The notes under the pieces were generated by a model. It was given only the letters and a program-made list of their open reading frames with translations, searched no databases and was not told the DNA's origin. The translations under genes and the position numbers were made by a program. A stretch of DNA of 64,000 nucleotides. Source: Pseudideonella sakaiensis (GTDB taxonomy: Bacteria; Pseudomonadota; Gammaproteobacteria; Burkholderiales; Burkholderiaceae_C). The DNA lies in the NCBI RefSeq assembly GCF_001293525.1, contig NZ_BBYR01000001.1, positions 104,108 through 168,107 of the forward strand, read 5' to 3'. Positions 31,603 through 41,016 of this stretch are shown here, in pieces. How positions within the stretch are numbered: position 1 is the stretch's first letter; every line of letters starts with the position of its first letter.

Positions 31603-32826
31603 ATGCGCATGAGCACACGGATGCAAGCCCGGGCCGCCCGGATCGCGGCCGCCCTCGCCCTGGCCGCGGTGGCCGGGTTCGCACAGGCCCAGGCGCTGCG
31701 CCCGGAGGTCGGCAAGCCGCTGCAGGCGGCCGAGGCCATGATCAAGGCCGGCAAGTACCGCGAGGCCCTCGCCAAGGTGCGTGAACTCGACGGCGTCGGC
31801 GGCAAGACCAGCGCCGAGACCGTGGTGATCGAGCGGATGCGGCTGGCCGCTGCGTCGGGCGCGGGGGACGCCGACACCGCGGCGCGCTCCTTCGAGGCGC
31901 TCAGCGGCGGCATGTCGTCCGCCGACAAGCTGCGCTCGATCGAATCGATCGCCGGCAGCTACTACCGCAACAAGGAGTACGCGAAGGCCCAGCAGTGGTA
32001 CGCCCGCTACTTCAAGGAAGGCGGCACCAGCGCGGCCAACCGCACGCTGATGATCCAGACGCAGTACCTCGCCGGGGACTTCGCCGGCGCGGCGCGCGAG
32101 CTGACGGCGGAGATCCAGGCCACCGAGAAGGCCGGCGGCACGCCGCAGGAAGCGCGGCTCACGCTGCTGCTGAACGCGGCCCAGCGCCTGAACGACCCGA
32201 ACGTCACCGCGTACGCGATGGAGCGCCTGGTCGTCCACTACCCGAAGAAGGAGTACTGGGCCGACCTGCTGAGCCGCCTGCAGCGCAAGCCGAGCTTCAG
32301 CGACCGCTTCGCGCTCGACGTCTACCGCCTGTCGCTCGCAACCGGCGTGATGAACAAGGCCAGCGACTACATGGAGATGGCGCAGCTCGCCGTGCAGGCC
32401 GGCTTTCCCGCCGAGGGCCGCCAGGTCGTCGACAAGGGCTATGCGGCCGGCGTGCTCGGCACCGGCCCCGAGGCCGAGCGCCACAAGCGGCTGCGCGACC
32501 TGATCGCCAAGCGCGTCGACGAAGACAAGGCGGCCCAGCCGGCGGCGGAAGCCGAGGCCGCGAAGGCCAAGGACGGGAATGCCCTGGTCACGGTCGGCTT
32601 CAACCAGGTCGTGAGCGGTCAGGGCGCCAAGGGCGTCGCGACGATGCAGCAGGGCATCGCGAAGGGCGGCCTGAAGCGCCCGGAGGATGCCAAGCTGCAC
32701 CTGGGCATCGCGCAGATGATCGCGGGCGATGCCGCGAAGGCGCAGGCGACGCTGCGCACCGTCGGCGGCAACGACGGCGCGGCCGATCTGGCGCGCCTGT
32801 GGGCCTTGCAGGCCCGCAAGCGCTGA
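31603..32826 (+). CDS. Periplasmic tetratricopeptide-repeat protein of the TonB locus
   Basis: 407 residues with a signal peptide (cleavage near AQA, residue 30). The body is helical with TPR-like units, for example AAEAMIKAGKYREALAKVREL and SIAGSYYRNKEYAKAQQWYARYFKEGG. An Ala/Lys-rich segment lies near 310-325. It follows exbD by 4 bp. TPR proteins are regular partners of tonB-exbB-exbD-exbD loci, where they are thought to scaffold the transducer complex, but the exact role is not known. Confidence 0.85.
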   Translation: MRMSTRMQARAARIAAALALAAVAGFAQAQALRPEVGKPLQAAEAMIKAGKYREALAKVRELDGVGGKTSAETVVIERMRLAAASGAGDADTAARSFEALSGGMSSADKLRSIESIAGSYYRNKEYAKAQQWYARYFKEGGTSAANRTLMIQTQYLAGDFAGAARELTAEIQATEKAGGTPQEARLTLLLNAAQRLNDPNVTAYAMERLVVHYPKKEYWADLLSRLQRKPSFSDRFALDVYRLSLATGVMNKASDYMEMAQLAVQAGFPAEGRQVVDKGYAAGVLGTGPEAERHKRLRDLIAKRVDEDKAAQPAAEAEAAKAKDGNALVTVGFNQVVSGQGAKGVATMQQGIAKGGLKRPEDAKLHLGIAQMIAGDAAKAQATLRTVGGNDGAADLARLWALQARKR

Positions 32827-32848
32827 CCCGCGGCATGGCGCTGGCGCG

Positions 32849-32872
32849 GGCTGCCGTCGCGCGACGGCAGCC
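32849..32872. terminator. Bidirectional palindrome between convergent genes
   Basis: A perfect 24-bp palindrome centred at 32860/32861, arms GGCTGCCGTCGC and GCGACGGCAGCC, fills the 52-bp gap between the TPR gene and the convergent SDR gene. No U-tract. Position and symmetry suggest it limits transcription from both sides. Confidence 0.55.
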
Positions 32873-32878
32873 GCGCGC

Positions 32879-33646
32879 TCACTTCGGCGGCAGCCGGATC
32901 GCGCCGTCCAGGCGGATCACCTCGCCGTTCAGCATGTCGTTGGTGATGATCGCCTGCACCAGGCGGGCGTAGTCCTGGGGCGTGCCCAGGCGGCTCGGGA
33001 AGGGCACGCCGGCGGCCAGCGCGTCCTGCACCTCCTGGGGCATGCCGAACAGCATCGGCGTGCCGAAGATGCCCGGCGCGATCGTCATGTTGCGGATGCC
33101 GTTGCGGGCCAAGTCGCGCGCGATCGGCAGCGTCATGCCGACCACGCCGCCCTTCGACGCCGCATACGCGGCCTGGCCGATCTGGCCGTCGTAGGCGGCG
33201 ACGCTCGCGGTCGAGATCAGCACGCCGCGCTCGCCGGTGGGCTCCGGATCGTTGGCGCTCATCGCCGCGGCGGCCAGCCGGATCATGTTGAAGCTGCCGA
33301 CGAGGTTGACGCTGATCACCTTGGCATACAGCGACAGGGCATGCGGGCCCTCCTTGCCGACGGTGCGCGCCGCCGGCGCGATGCCGGCGCAGTTCACCAG
33401 CCCCATCAGCTTGCCCATCGCGCGGGCCCGGTCGACGACCGCCTGGCCGTCCGCTTCCTGGCTCACGTCGCAGCGCACGAAGGCCGCGCGGCCGGCGCCC
33501 AGCTCGTCGGCCAGCGCCTGCCCCTTGTCGGCCTGCAGGTCGGCGATCACCACCGAGCCGCCCTGCTCGACGAGCATGCGCACCGTGCCCTCGCCGAGGC
33601 CCGAGGCCCCGCCGGTGACGATGAAGACCTTGCCGGCGATGTCCAT
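32879..33646 (-). CDS. SDR-family dehydrogenase, 3-hydroxyacyl-CoA dehydrogenase type 2-like
   Basis: 255 residues. The Rossmann fingerprint [10 protein letters not shown] binds NAD(H). NCAGIAP matches the NAG region, and [21 protein letters not shown] gives the Ser-Tyr-Lys catalytic residues. The C-terminal [37 protein letters not shown] segment is characteristic of type-2 3-hydroxyacyl-CoA dehydrogenases (HSD17B10-like), which act in isoleucine and fatty-acid breakdown. Substrate assignment is by resemblance only. It is the last gene on the minus strand after adk, 38 bp away. Confidence 0.9.
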   Translation of the reverse strand: MDIAGKVFIVTGGASGLGEGTVRMLVEQGGSVVIADLQADKGQALADELGAGRAAFVRCDVSQEADGQAVVDRARAMGKLMGLVNCAGIAPAARTVGKEGPHALSLYAKVISVNLVGSFNMIRLAAAAMSANDPEPTGERGVLISTASVAAYDGQIGQAAYAASKGGVVGMTLPIARDLARNGIRNMTIAPGIFGTPMLFGMPQEVQDALAAGVPFPSRLGTPQDYARLVQAIITNDMLNGEVIRLDGAIRLPPK

Positions 33647-33684
33647 CGCGTGTCCTTTCCTTCGACCGTGGGAAGCCCGGGGGC

Positions 33685-35254
<1,570 letters not shown>

Positions 35255-35267
35255 CGCGAAGGCGGGC

Positions 35268-35489
35268 TCAGGCCGGTTCGCCGGGCGGCGTGTCGCCGGT
35301 CGGGGAGGGCGCCTCGTCGAGCGGACGGGCCTCCTGCTCCAGCATCACCGGGATGCCGTCGCGCACCGGGAAGGCGAGCCGGTCGGCGTGGCAGACGAGT
35401 TCCTGCCGCGGCTGGGCCGGCGGACGCCAGTGCTCCAGCGGACCTTTGCAGATCGGGCAGACCAGCAGTTCGAGCAGGCGGGTGTCCAT
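35268..35489 (-). CDS. Trm112-like / UPF0434 protein
   Basis: 73 residues. The N-terminus [17 protein letters not shown] and the segment [21 protein letters not shown] define the Trm112/YcaR family. Small proteins of this kind stabilise methyltransferases in other organisms, but the bacterial role is open. In many proteobacteria it lies, as here, between lpxK and kdsB. The C-terminal 20 residues are Pro/Gly-rich. Confidence 0.92.
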   Translation of the reverse strand: MDTRLLELLVCPICKGPLEHWRPPAQPRQELVCHADRLAFPVRDGIPVMLEQEARPLDEAPSPTGDTPPGEPA

Positions 35490-35504
35490 GGGGCGGGTTC
35501 GTGG

Positions 35505-36605
35505 TCAGGGCGCGGGCCGGGCGGCGCGGGCCAGCGTGTCGTGCAGCCAGGTGGCCGTGGCCTCGTCGAGCGCCGAGTCTAGCGGCAGCACCCACGCGCG
35601 CGTCGTGCCCAGGCGTTCCGGGCGCAGCTTGACGGCGTCCTTCTCGGTCAGCAGCACCTCCGGCGTGCCGGCGGGCCAGGGCAGGGTGGCGTAGCCATGG
35701 TGGTCGGGCAGCGGCAGGGGCCGGATCGCCAGGCCGGCGCGCTCCAGCATGGCGAAGAAGCGGCCGGGCCGCGCCGTCCCGGCCGCGGCCAGCAGGGGCT
35801 CGCGACGACTGCGCCGCACGAGTTCGGCCAGCTGCGTCGCGCTCGCCGGCCGGCCGGCCCACCACTCCGCCAGCGCGGCCGCGCCCGCCAGGCCGGTCTG
35901 CAGGCGCTGCCCGGGCAGCGCGGTCGTCGGGGCGGCGGCGTTGTAGAGCACGCGCGTGGGCACCCGTCCCGCGACGTCCAGCGGCCCGTGCGGCATCGGC
36001 TCGCGCAGCGGCCCGGCCGGCAGCAGCCAGCCATTGCCGGTGCCGCGTTCGTCGAACACCAGCAGCTGGGCATCGCGCGCCAGGCGCAGGTGCTGCAGGC
36101 CGTCGTCGCAGACCAGCACGTCCGTCCCCGGGTGGCGGGCGAGCAGCAGCCGGCCGGCGGCCGCGCGGTCGCGGCCCACGGCGACGGGCACGCGGGTGCG
36201 CAGGCGCAGCAGCAGCGGCTCGTCGCCGGCGTCGCGCGCGGGCGTGTCGGTGTCGACGAGCAGCACGGGCGGCGCGGACGGGTTGCGCGCATAGCCGCGC
36301 GAGACGATGCCGGGCCGCCAGCCGCGCGCCTGCAGCGCACGCACCGCGGCCAGCACGGCGGGGGTCTTGCCGGCGCCGCCGGCCACCAGGTTGCCGACCA
36401 CCAGCACCGGCACCGGCAGGCGCTCGCTGCGCAGCAGGCCGACGCGGTGGGCGGCATGCCGGGCCGCCACGCCAGCGCGCATCACCCAGGACAGCGGCCA
36501 GAGCGCGCAGGCCAGTGGTCCGCGCCCCTCCCAGGCGCGCAGCAGGCGGCTGGCCGTGCCGGCGGTGGGCGCGGCGCGCTCCTCAGCGTCCGACGGCGGC
36601 GGCAC
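35505..36605 (-). CDS. lpxK: Tetraacyldisaccharide 4'-kinase
   Basis: 366 residues. It phosphorylates the 4' position of the lipid A precursor at the inner membrane. A hydrophobic N-terminal segment (about 28-45) precedes the atypical Walker A GNLVAGGAGKTPAV. The conserved SRGYARNP region and VLVCDDGLQHLRL follow. The GTG start at 36605 overlaps the end of exbD by 23 bp, so the two are coupled; an internal start cannot be excluded. Confidence 0.95.
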   Translation of the reverse strand: MPPPSDAEERAAPTAGTASRLLRAWEGRGPLACALWPLSWVMRAGVAARHAAHRVGLLRSERLPVPVLVVGNLVAGGAGKTPAVLAAVRALQARGWRPGIVSRGYARNPSAPPVLLVDTDTPARDAGDEPLLLRLRTRVPVAVGRDRAAAGRLLLARHPGTDVLVCDDGLQHLRLARDAQLLVFDERGTGNGWLLPAGPLREPMPHGPLDVAGRVPTRVLYNAAAPTTALPGQRLQTGLAGAAALAEWWAGRPASATQLAELVRRSRREPLLAAAGTARPGRFFAMLERAGLAIRPLPLPDHHGYATLPWPAGTPEVLLTEKDAVKLRPERLGTTRAWVLPLDSALDEATATWLHDTLARAARPAP

Positions 36606-37023
36606 CGGCGGCCGTCTGGGTCGCGAAGGTCAGCTTCGGCAGCTGGGCGCGGCGCGCGGCGTCCATCACGTTGATGACCGACTGGTGGGCCGCGGAGGCG
36701 TCCGCGGTGACGATGACGATCGGATCCTCCAGGCCACGGGCCGCCGCGGCCAGCGCGGCCGCGAGGTTCTCGACCTGGCGCCCATCGACCGGCTTGCGGT
36801 CGATCGCATACAGGCCGTCGGCCGTGACGGACACCACGATCTCCTTCGGCCGCGCGAGCGGCTTGTCCGCGTCGGCCACGGGCAGCGTGATCTGGAGTTC
36901 GGAGAAGCGGGTGTAGGTGGTGGTCAGCATCAGGAAGATGAGCACCACCAGCAGCACGTCGATGAAGGGGATCAGGTTGATCTCCGGTTCCTCGCGCGGG
37001 CCGCGCCGGAAGTTCATGGCCAT
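36583..37023 (-). CDS. exbD: ExbD/TolR-family protein of the lpxK locus
   Basis: 146 residues from the ATG at 37023; a second ATG two codons in is equally possible. One membrane helix, INLIPFIDVLLVVLIFLMLTTTYTRFSELQITLP, has the functional Asp. The C-terminal half is the periplasmic domain. It pairs with the ExbB-like gene 13 bp upstream and overlaps lpxK. It is distinct from the two exbD copies at 30.7-31.6 kb. Confidence 0.94.
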   Translation of the reverse strand: MAMNFRRGPREEPEINLIPFIDVLLVVLIFLMLTTTYTRFSELQITLPVADADKPLARPKEIVVSVTADGLYAIDRKPVDGRQVENLAAALAAAARGLEDPIVIVTADASAAHQSVINVMDAARRAQLPKLTFATQTAAGAAAVGR

Positions 37024-37036
37024 CGCCGCCCCGTGC

Positions 37037-37765
37037 TCAGCGGCCCCGCCGCCCGGTGGCCGGGGCGGGGGCAGGTGCCGGTGCCGGTGCCGGTGCCGGT
37101 GCCGGCGCGGCTGCAGCAGCTGCCGCGGCCGCGGCCGCCTCCGCCCGCGCATCGACATGGCGCAGCAGGTGCGGCAGCAGCCGTTCGGCGGCCTGCTCCA
37201 TGTCCATCGCGTAGCCATCGACGCGGCCGCGGAAGTAGCGGTAGAACATCAGCGCCGGGATCGCGACGATCAGGCCGAAGGCCGTGTTGTAGAGCGCGAT
37301 CGAGATGCCTTGCGCCAGCATCGCGGGGTTGTTTCCGGTGGGCGACTGCGAGCCGAAGATCTCGATCATCCCGATCACCGTGCCGAGCAGGCCGAGCAGC
37401 GGCGCGGCCGATGCGATGGTGCCGAGCGCGTTCAGGTAGCGCTCCAGGCGGTGCACCGCGGCCCGGCCGGCGGTCTCGAGGCTGGTGCGCAGCGCGGCCT
37501 CGCCGGCCCGCGGATCGGCCAGCACCGTGCCTAGCCCGGCGGCCAGCACCTGGCCGAGCTCGGAATTGCGCGCCAGCTTGCCGACCACCTCCGCCGACGG
37601 CAGCTGCGTGCGGATCACCGAGACCACCTCGTCGAGCAGCCGCGGCGGCGCGACCTGGGCCCGGCGCAGCGCGACCAGCCGTTCGCCGACCAGCGCGAGC
37701 GCGGCGATGGAGCAGAAGATCAGCGGCCAGATCGGCCAGCCGGCCGCTTGTATGATCGAAAACAA
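37037..37765 (-). CDS. exbB: ExbB/TolQ-family proton channel protein of the lpxK locus
   Basis: 242 residues. The start codon appears to be TTG at 37765, since no ATG or GTG gives the expected first membrane helix (FSIIQAAGWPIWPLIFCSIAALALVGERL). Core blocks are LNALGTIASAAPLLGLLGTVIGMIEIFG and GISIALYNTAFGLIVAIPALMFYRYF. The C-terminus carries a run of Ala and then (Ala-Pro) repeats encoded by a hexanucleotide repeat. CATAAT on the minus strand (37866-37861) is a likely -10. It is the first gene of the exbB-exbD-lpxK-kdsB-adk strand. Confidence 0.93.
   Translation of the reverse strand: MFSIIQAAGWPIWPLIFCSIAALALVGERLVALRRAQVAPPRLLDEVVSVIRTQLPSAEVVGKLARNSELGQVLAAGLGTVLADPRAGEAALRTSLETAGRAAVHRLERYLNALGTIASAAPLLGLLGTVIGMIEIFGSQSPTGNNPAMLAQGISIALYNTAFGLIVAIPALMFYRYFRGRVDGYAMDMEQAAERLLPHLLRHVDARAEAAAAAAAAAAAPAPAPAPAPAPAPAPATGRRGR
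37074..37103. repeat. Hexanucleotide tandem repeat (GGTGCC)5
   Basis: Five exact copies of GGTGCC encode an (Ala-Pro)n run near the end of the ExbB-like protein. The unit length is a multiple of three, so copy-number change would lengthen or shorten the tail without a frameshift. Confidence 0.9.
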
Positions 37766-38178
37766 GGTGGGAGCCCCGTGGATCGGAAGGCCGCGCGCCC
37801 CGGTGTGCCCGGGCCCGCGCGGTGCCGCGGCGCGTCTCGCCGCGGGCGTCGGTGGCGCGCATTATGGCCGCGTCGCCCGGGGGTGCCGCAGGGTCCGGGG
37901 CGGGCGCGGGCCGCCCGGAGGCCGCCTGTCGGCCGGCTGTCGTACGGGCCGCCGCCGCCGTCGCGCCGAGGTCGGCCGCTGTGGACAACTTTGTGGGCAA
38001 GTGCGCTGACAACCCGTGCACGGCCCCTCGTGGCGCCCCCGGGCGCCGGGTCGTCGCCGACAGGCGGGAAGGAAGGTCTTGCAAATCAAGCACTTGCGTC
38101 CAGTGTCCGCGCCTCGCCGGGCCGCGTTGCCGCGCCGGCCCTTGATCGGCGCGCTTGTGGAGTTCTGGGGCCGCGCCG
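37766..38178. other. 413-bp divergent intergenic region between exbB and xseA
   Basis: No convincing coding frame or RNA gene is seen. It holds the minus-strand -10 CATAAT (37866-37861) for the exbB unit. A single TGTGGACAA (37980-37988), one base off a DnaA box, and an imperfect CTTG/CAAG repeat near 38078-38090 are visible. No clear xseA promoter was found. Confidence 0.6.
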
Positions 38179-39543
38179 ATGCTGGGTTTGCGCATGGATG
38201 AGCCGCTGCAGGCCGCGCCAATGCTGCCTCGGCAGGTCTGGGGCGTGGCCGCGCTGGTGCATGCGGTGGCCGACACCCTGGCCAGCCGCTTCGGCGCCTG
38301 CACCGTGCGCGGCGAGGTGTCCGGGTTCTCGCGCGCGGCCAGCGGCCACTGTTACTTCAGCCTGAAGGACGACGAGGGCGGCGATGCGCTGCTGCGCTGC
38401 GCGATGTTTCGCCGCACCGCCGGGCTGCTGGGATTCCCGGTGCGCGATGGCCTGCGCGTGGTGGCGCGCGGCCGCATCGCGGTCTACGAACCGCGCGGCG
38501 ACCTGCAGTTCGTCGTCGAATCGCTCGAGCCGGCGGGCGCGGGCGCGCTCTACGAGCAGTTCCTGCGCCTGAAGGCCCGCCTGGAGGCCGAAGGCCTGTT
38601 CGCGGCCGCGCGCAAGCGGCCGCTGCCGCGCTTTCCGACCCGTGTCGGCGTGGTGACCTCGCCGGGCGCCGCGGCGCTGCGCGACGTCGCCAGCACCTTC
38701 GCGCGCCGGGCGCCGCACGTGGCGCTGGTGATCTACCCCAGCCCGGTGCAGGGTGCGGAGGCCCCGCCCGCGCTGGTGCGGGCCCTCGCAGAGGCGAACC
38801 GGCGTGCCGAGGTGGACCTGCTGCTGCTGTGCCGGGGCGGCGGCTCGCTGGAGGACCTGTGGGCCTTCAACGACGAGCGGGTGGTGCGCGCGGTGGCGGC
38901 CAGCCGCCTGGTCACCGTCTGCGGCGTGGGCCACGAAACCGACGTCAGCCTGTGCGACTTCGCGGCCGACCTGCGGGCGCCGACCCCGACGGCGGCCGCC
39001 GAGCTCGCCGCGCCGGCGACGCAGGAGTGCCTGGACCAGCTCGGCGGCCTGGCCGGGCGGCTGCAGCGGCGCAGCCGCCAGCTGCTGGACAACGAGGCCC
39101 AGCGCCTGGACCGCGTCGCGCTGCGCCTGCTGCGGCCCTCCCAGTTGGTGCACCGCGAGGCGCGGCGGCTCGACCAGGCGGCCGCGCGCCTGGCCGGCGG
39201 CCTGCAGCGCACGCTCGAGGGCCAGGCGCAGCGGCTGCCGCGCCTGGCCGAGCGCCTGCGCGGCGCGGCGCAGGCGCCGCTCGCGCAGCGCCAGCGCCGG
39301 CTCGGCGAACTGGCCTCGGCGCTGGGCGCGCTGGATCCCGCGCGCGTGCTGCGCCGGGGCTATGCCTGGCTGGGCGACGCGGCCGGCCGGCCGCAGGTCT
39401 CGGTGCACCAGCTCGCGGTCGGCGACCGGCTGCAGGCGGTGCTCTCCGATGGCCGCGCCGACGTCCAGGTGACGGCGCTGCAGCCGCAGGACGAGGCCGC
39501 AGCGCCGGCGCCGGCGACGGGGCGCGCCGACCCGGCGGGCTGA
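38179..39543 (+). CDS. xseA: Exodeoxyribonuclease VII large subunit
   Basis: 454 residues from the ATG at 38179, chosen for a GGGG-type ribosome site; an ATG at 38194 is also possible. The N-terminal OB-fold starts [45 protein letters not shown]. The catalytic core contains [35 protein letters not shown] and [29 protein letters not shown] long coiled-coil (about 275-375) follows. With the small subunit XseB (not in the window) it degrades single-stranded DNA in both directions. Confidence 0.95.
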   Translation: MLGLRMDEPLQAAPMLPRQVWGVAALVHAVADTLASRFGACTVRGEVSGFSRAASGHCYFSLKDDEGGDALLRCAMFRRTAGLLGFPVRDGLRVVARGRIAVYEPRGDLQFVVESLEPAGAGALYEQFLRLKARLEAEGLFAAARKRPLPRFPTRVGVVTSPGAAALRDVASTFARRAPHVALVIYPSPVQGAEAPPALVRALAEANRRAEVDLLLLCRGGGSLEDLWAFNDERVVRAVAASRLVTVCGVGHETDVSLCDFAADLRAPTPTAAAELAAPATQECLDQLGGLAGRLQRRSRQLLDNEAQRLDRVALRLLRPSQLVHREARRLDQAAARLAGGLQRTLEGQAQRLPRLAERLRGAAQAPLAQRQRRLGELASALGALDPARVLRRGYAWLGDAAGRPQVSVHQLAVGDRLQAVLSDGRADVQVTALQPQDEAAAPAPATGRADPAG

Positions 39544-39722
39544 CTCCGGTCGCCCCACCGGCACATCCCTTGCCCCTTGCCGGGACGCCCCGGCAGCCGC
39601 CGGCAGCGCCGCCGCGGGCTGCCTACAATGCCCGCAACGGGTCACGGTGGCAGCGGCCGGCGCGCCCTGCCGCCCCGCGCGGCCCGTGCGCAACCCTTCC
39701 CAACCGACGCGAGGACGAAGAA

Positions 39723-40304
39723 ATGGAACACACCCTGCCGCCCCTGCCGTACGCGCACGATGCGCTGGCCCCTCACCTGAGCAAGGAAACGCTCGAGTTC
39801 CACCACGACAAGCACCACAACGCCTATGTCGTGAACCTGAACAACCTGCAGAAGGGCACCGAGTTCGAGGCGATGGACCTCGAGACGATCGTCAAGAAGT
39901 CCAGCGGCGGCATCTACAACAACGCCGCGCAGATCTGGAACCACACCTTCTTCTGGCACTGCATGGCGCCGAACGGCGGCGGCGCGCCGAAGGGTGCGCT
40001 GGCGGCCGCGATCGATGCCAAGTGGGGCAGCTACGCCGCCTTCAAGGAGGCCTTCTCCAAGAGCGCGGTGGGCAACTTCGGCTCGGGCTGGACCTGGCTC
40101 GTGAAGAAGGCCGACGGCAGCGTCGACATCGTCAACATGGGCGCGGCCGGCACGCCGCTGACCACCGGCGACACGCCGCTGCTGACGATCGACGTGTGGG
40201 AACACGCCTACTACATCGACTACCGCAACCTGCGCCCGAAGTTCGTCGAGACCTTCCTGAACGCGCTGGTCAACTGGGACTTCGCCGAGAAGAACTTCGG
40301 CTGA
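39723..40304 (+). CDS. sodB: Superoxide dismutase, iron type
   Basis: 193 residues. It converts superoxide to oxygen and hydrogen peroxide in the cytoplasm. Metal ligands are visible as H27 ([12 protein letters not shown]), the His in NHTFFWH, and the Asp and His in [23 protein letters not shown] and the Gln-rich [11 protein letters not shown] block fit the iron form. GAGG lies before the ATG, and TACAAT (39624-39629) is a good -10. A convergent DUF192 gene follows. Confidence 0.97.
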   Translation: MEHTLPPLPYAHDALAPHLSKETLEFHHDKHHNAYVVNLNNLQKGTEFEAMDLETIVKKSSGGIYNNAAQIWNHTFFWHCMAPNGGGAPKGALAAAIDAKWGSYAAFKEAFSKSAVGNFGSGWTWLVKKADGSVDIVNMGAAGTPLTTGDTPLLTIDVWEHAYYIDYRNLRPKFVETFLNALVNWDFAEKNFG

Positions 40305-40354
40305 TGCCCGGCAGCGTCGCGGGGGTGCCCGGGAGGGTCCTGCCGCGACGTGGC

Positions 40355-40376
40355 GCCGGCGGCCGTGGCCGCCGGC
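40355..40376. repeat. Inverted repeat between sodB and the convergent DUF192 gene
   Basis: GCCGGCGGCC (40355-40364) and GGCCGCCGGC (40367-40376) are perfect inverted copies in the 97-bp convergent gap. No U-tract. Likely contributes to ending both transcripts. Confidence 0.45.
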
Positions 40377-40401
40377 AGGGCGGCTGGCCGCTCGGCCGCC
40401 G

Positions 40402-40914
40402 TCAGCGGAAGGGGCTGCCGCCGAGCTTGCTGCCGGCCTGGATGCCGCGCTTGGCGAACCAGCCCTGGTGCATCTCGAGCACGTAGCGCACCGGCTTGGC
40501 CGAGCAGTGGCTGGCCTCGCTGAGCGGCTGCATGTCGGCGATGTTGACGACCGTCCCGTCGTCGGCCACGAAGGCGGCTGACAGCGGCAGCAGCGTGTTC
40601 TTCATCCAGAAGCACTGCTGCGAGCGGTCCTCGAAGATGAACAGCATGCCGTCGTTCGGCGCCATCTCGCGCCGGTACATCAGGCCGATCTGCCGTTCCA
40701 GCGGCGCCTGCGCGACCATCGCGCGGATCAGGTGCATGCCGGCGTTCAGCTGCACGGTCGGTAGCTGCTGGGGCCGGCCCTCGGCCGCCGCCCGCGCCGG
40801 CGCGTCCTGCGCCGGCACCGGCGCGGCGGCGAGTGCGCCGAGCCCCAGCAGCAGCGGGGCGGTGAAGCGGCGGCAGGCGGCGAGCGCGCGGCCGCGTGAC
40901 TTGATGTGGATCAT
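40402..40914 (-). CDS. DUF192 family secreted protein
   Basis: 170 residues with a signal peptide (cleavage near PAQ, about residue 36). The DUF192 domain shows RQIGLMYRREMAPNDGMLFIFEDRSQQCFWMKNTLLPLSAAFV and the final VLEMHQGWFAKRGIQAGSKL, the two conserved blocks of the family. The function of DUF192 proteins is not established. It is convergent with sodB and diverges from ccoI across about 100 bp. Confidence 0.9.
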   Translation of the reverse strand: MIHIKSRGRALAACRRFTAPLLLGLGALAAAPVPAQDAPARAAAEGRPQQLPTVQLNAGMHLIRAMVAQAPLERQIGLMYRREMAPNDGMLFIFEDRSQQCFWMKNTLLPLSAAFVADDGTVVNIADMQPLSEASHCSAKPVRYVLEMHQGWFAKRGIQAGSKLGGSPFR

Positions 40915-41016
40915 GTGGCGCGACGGGAGTCCGGGCTAGATTATCCGCGGGGCCGCCTCGGCCGCCGGCCATGGGGGTCGGCGTGACGCCACGGCGACCC
41001 CGGTCTCCCGCCTGCC

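Noticed and set aside
37980..37988. DnaA-box-like TGTGGACAA in the exbB-xseA gap
   Set aside because: A single site with one mismatch, no A/T-rich region and no dnaA or parAB nearby; not an origin.
38078..38090. CTTG...CAAG repeat resembling half of an FNR box
   Set aside because: Arms and spacing do not fit TTGAT-N4-ATCAA.
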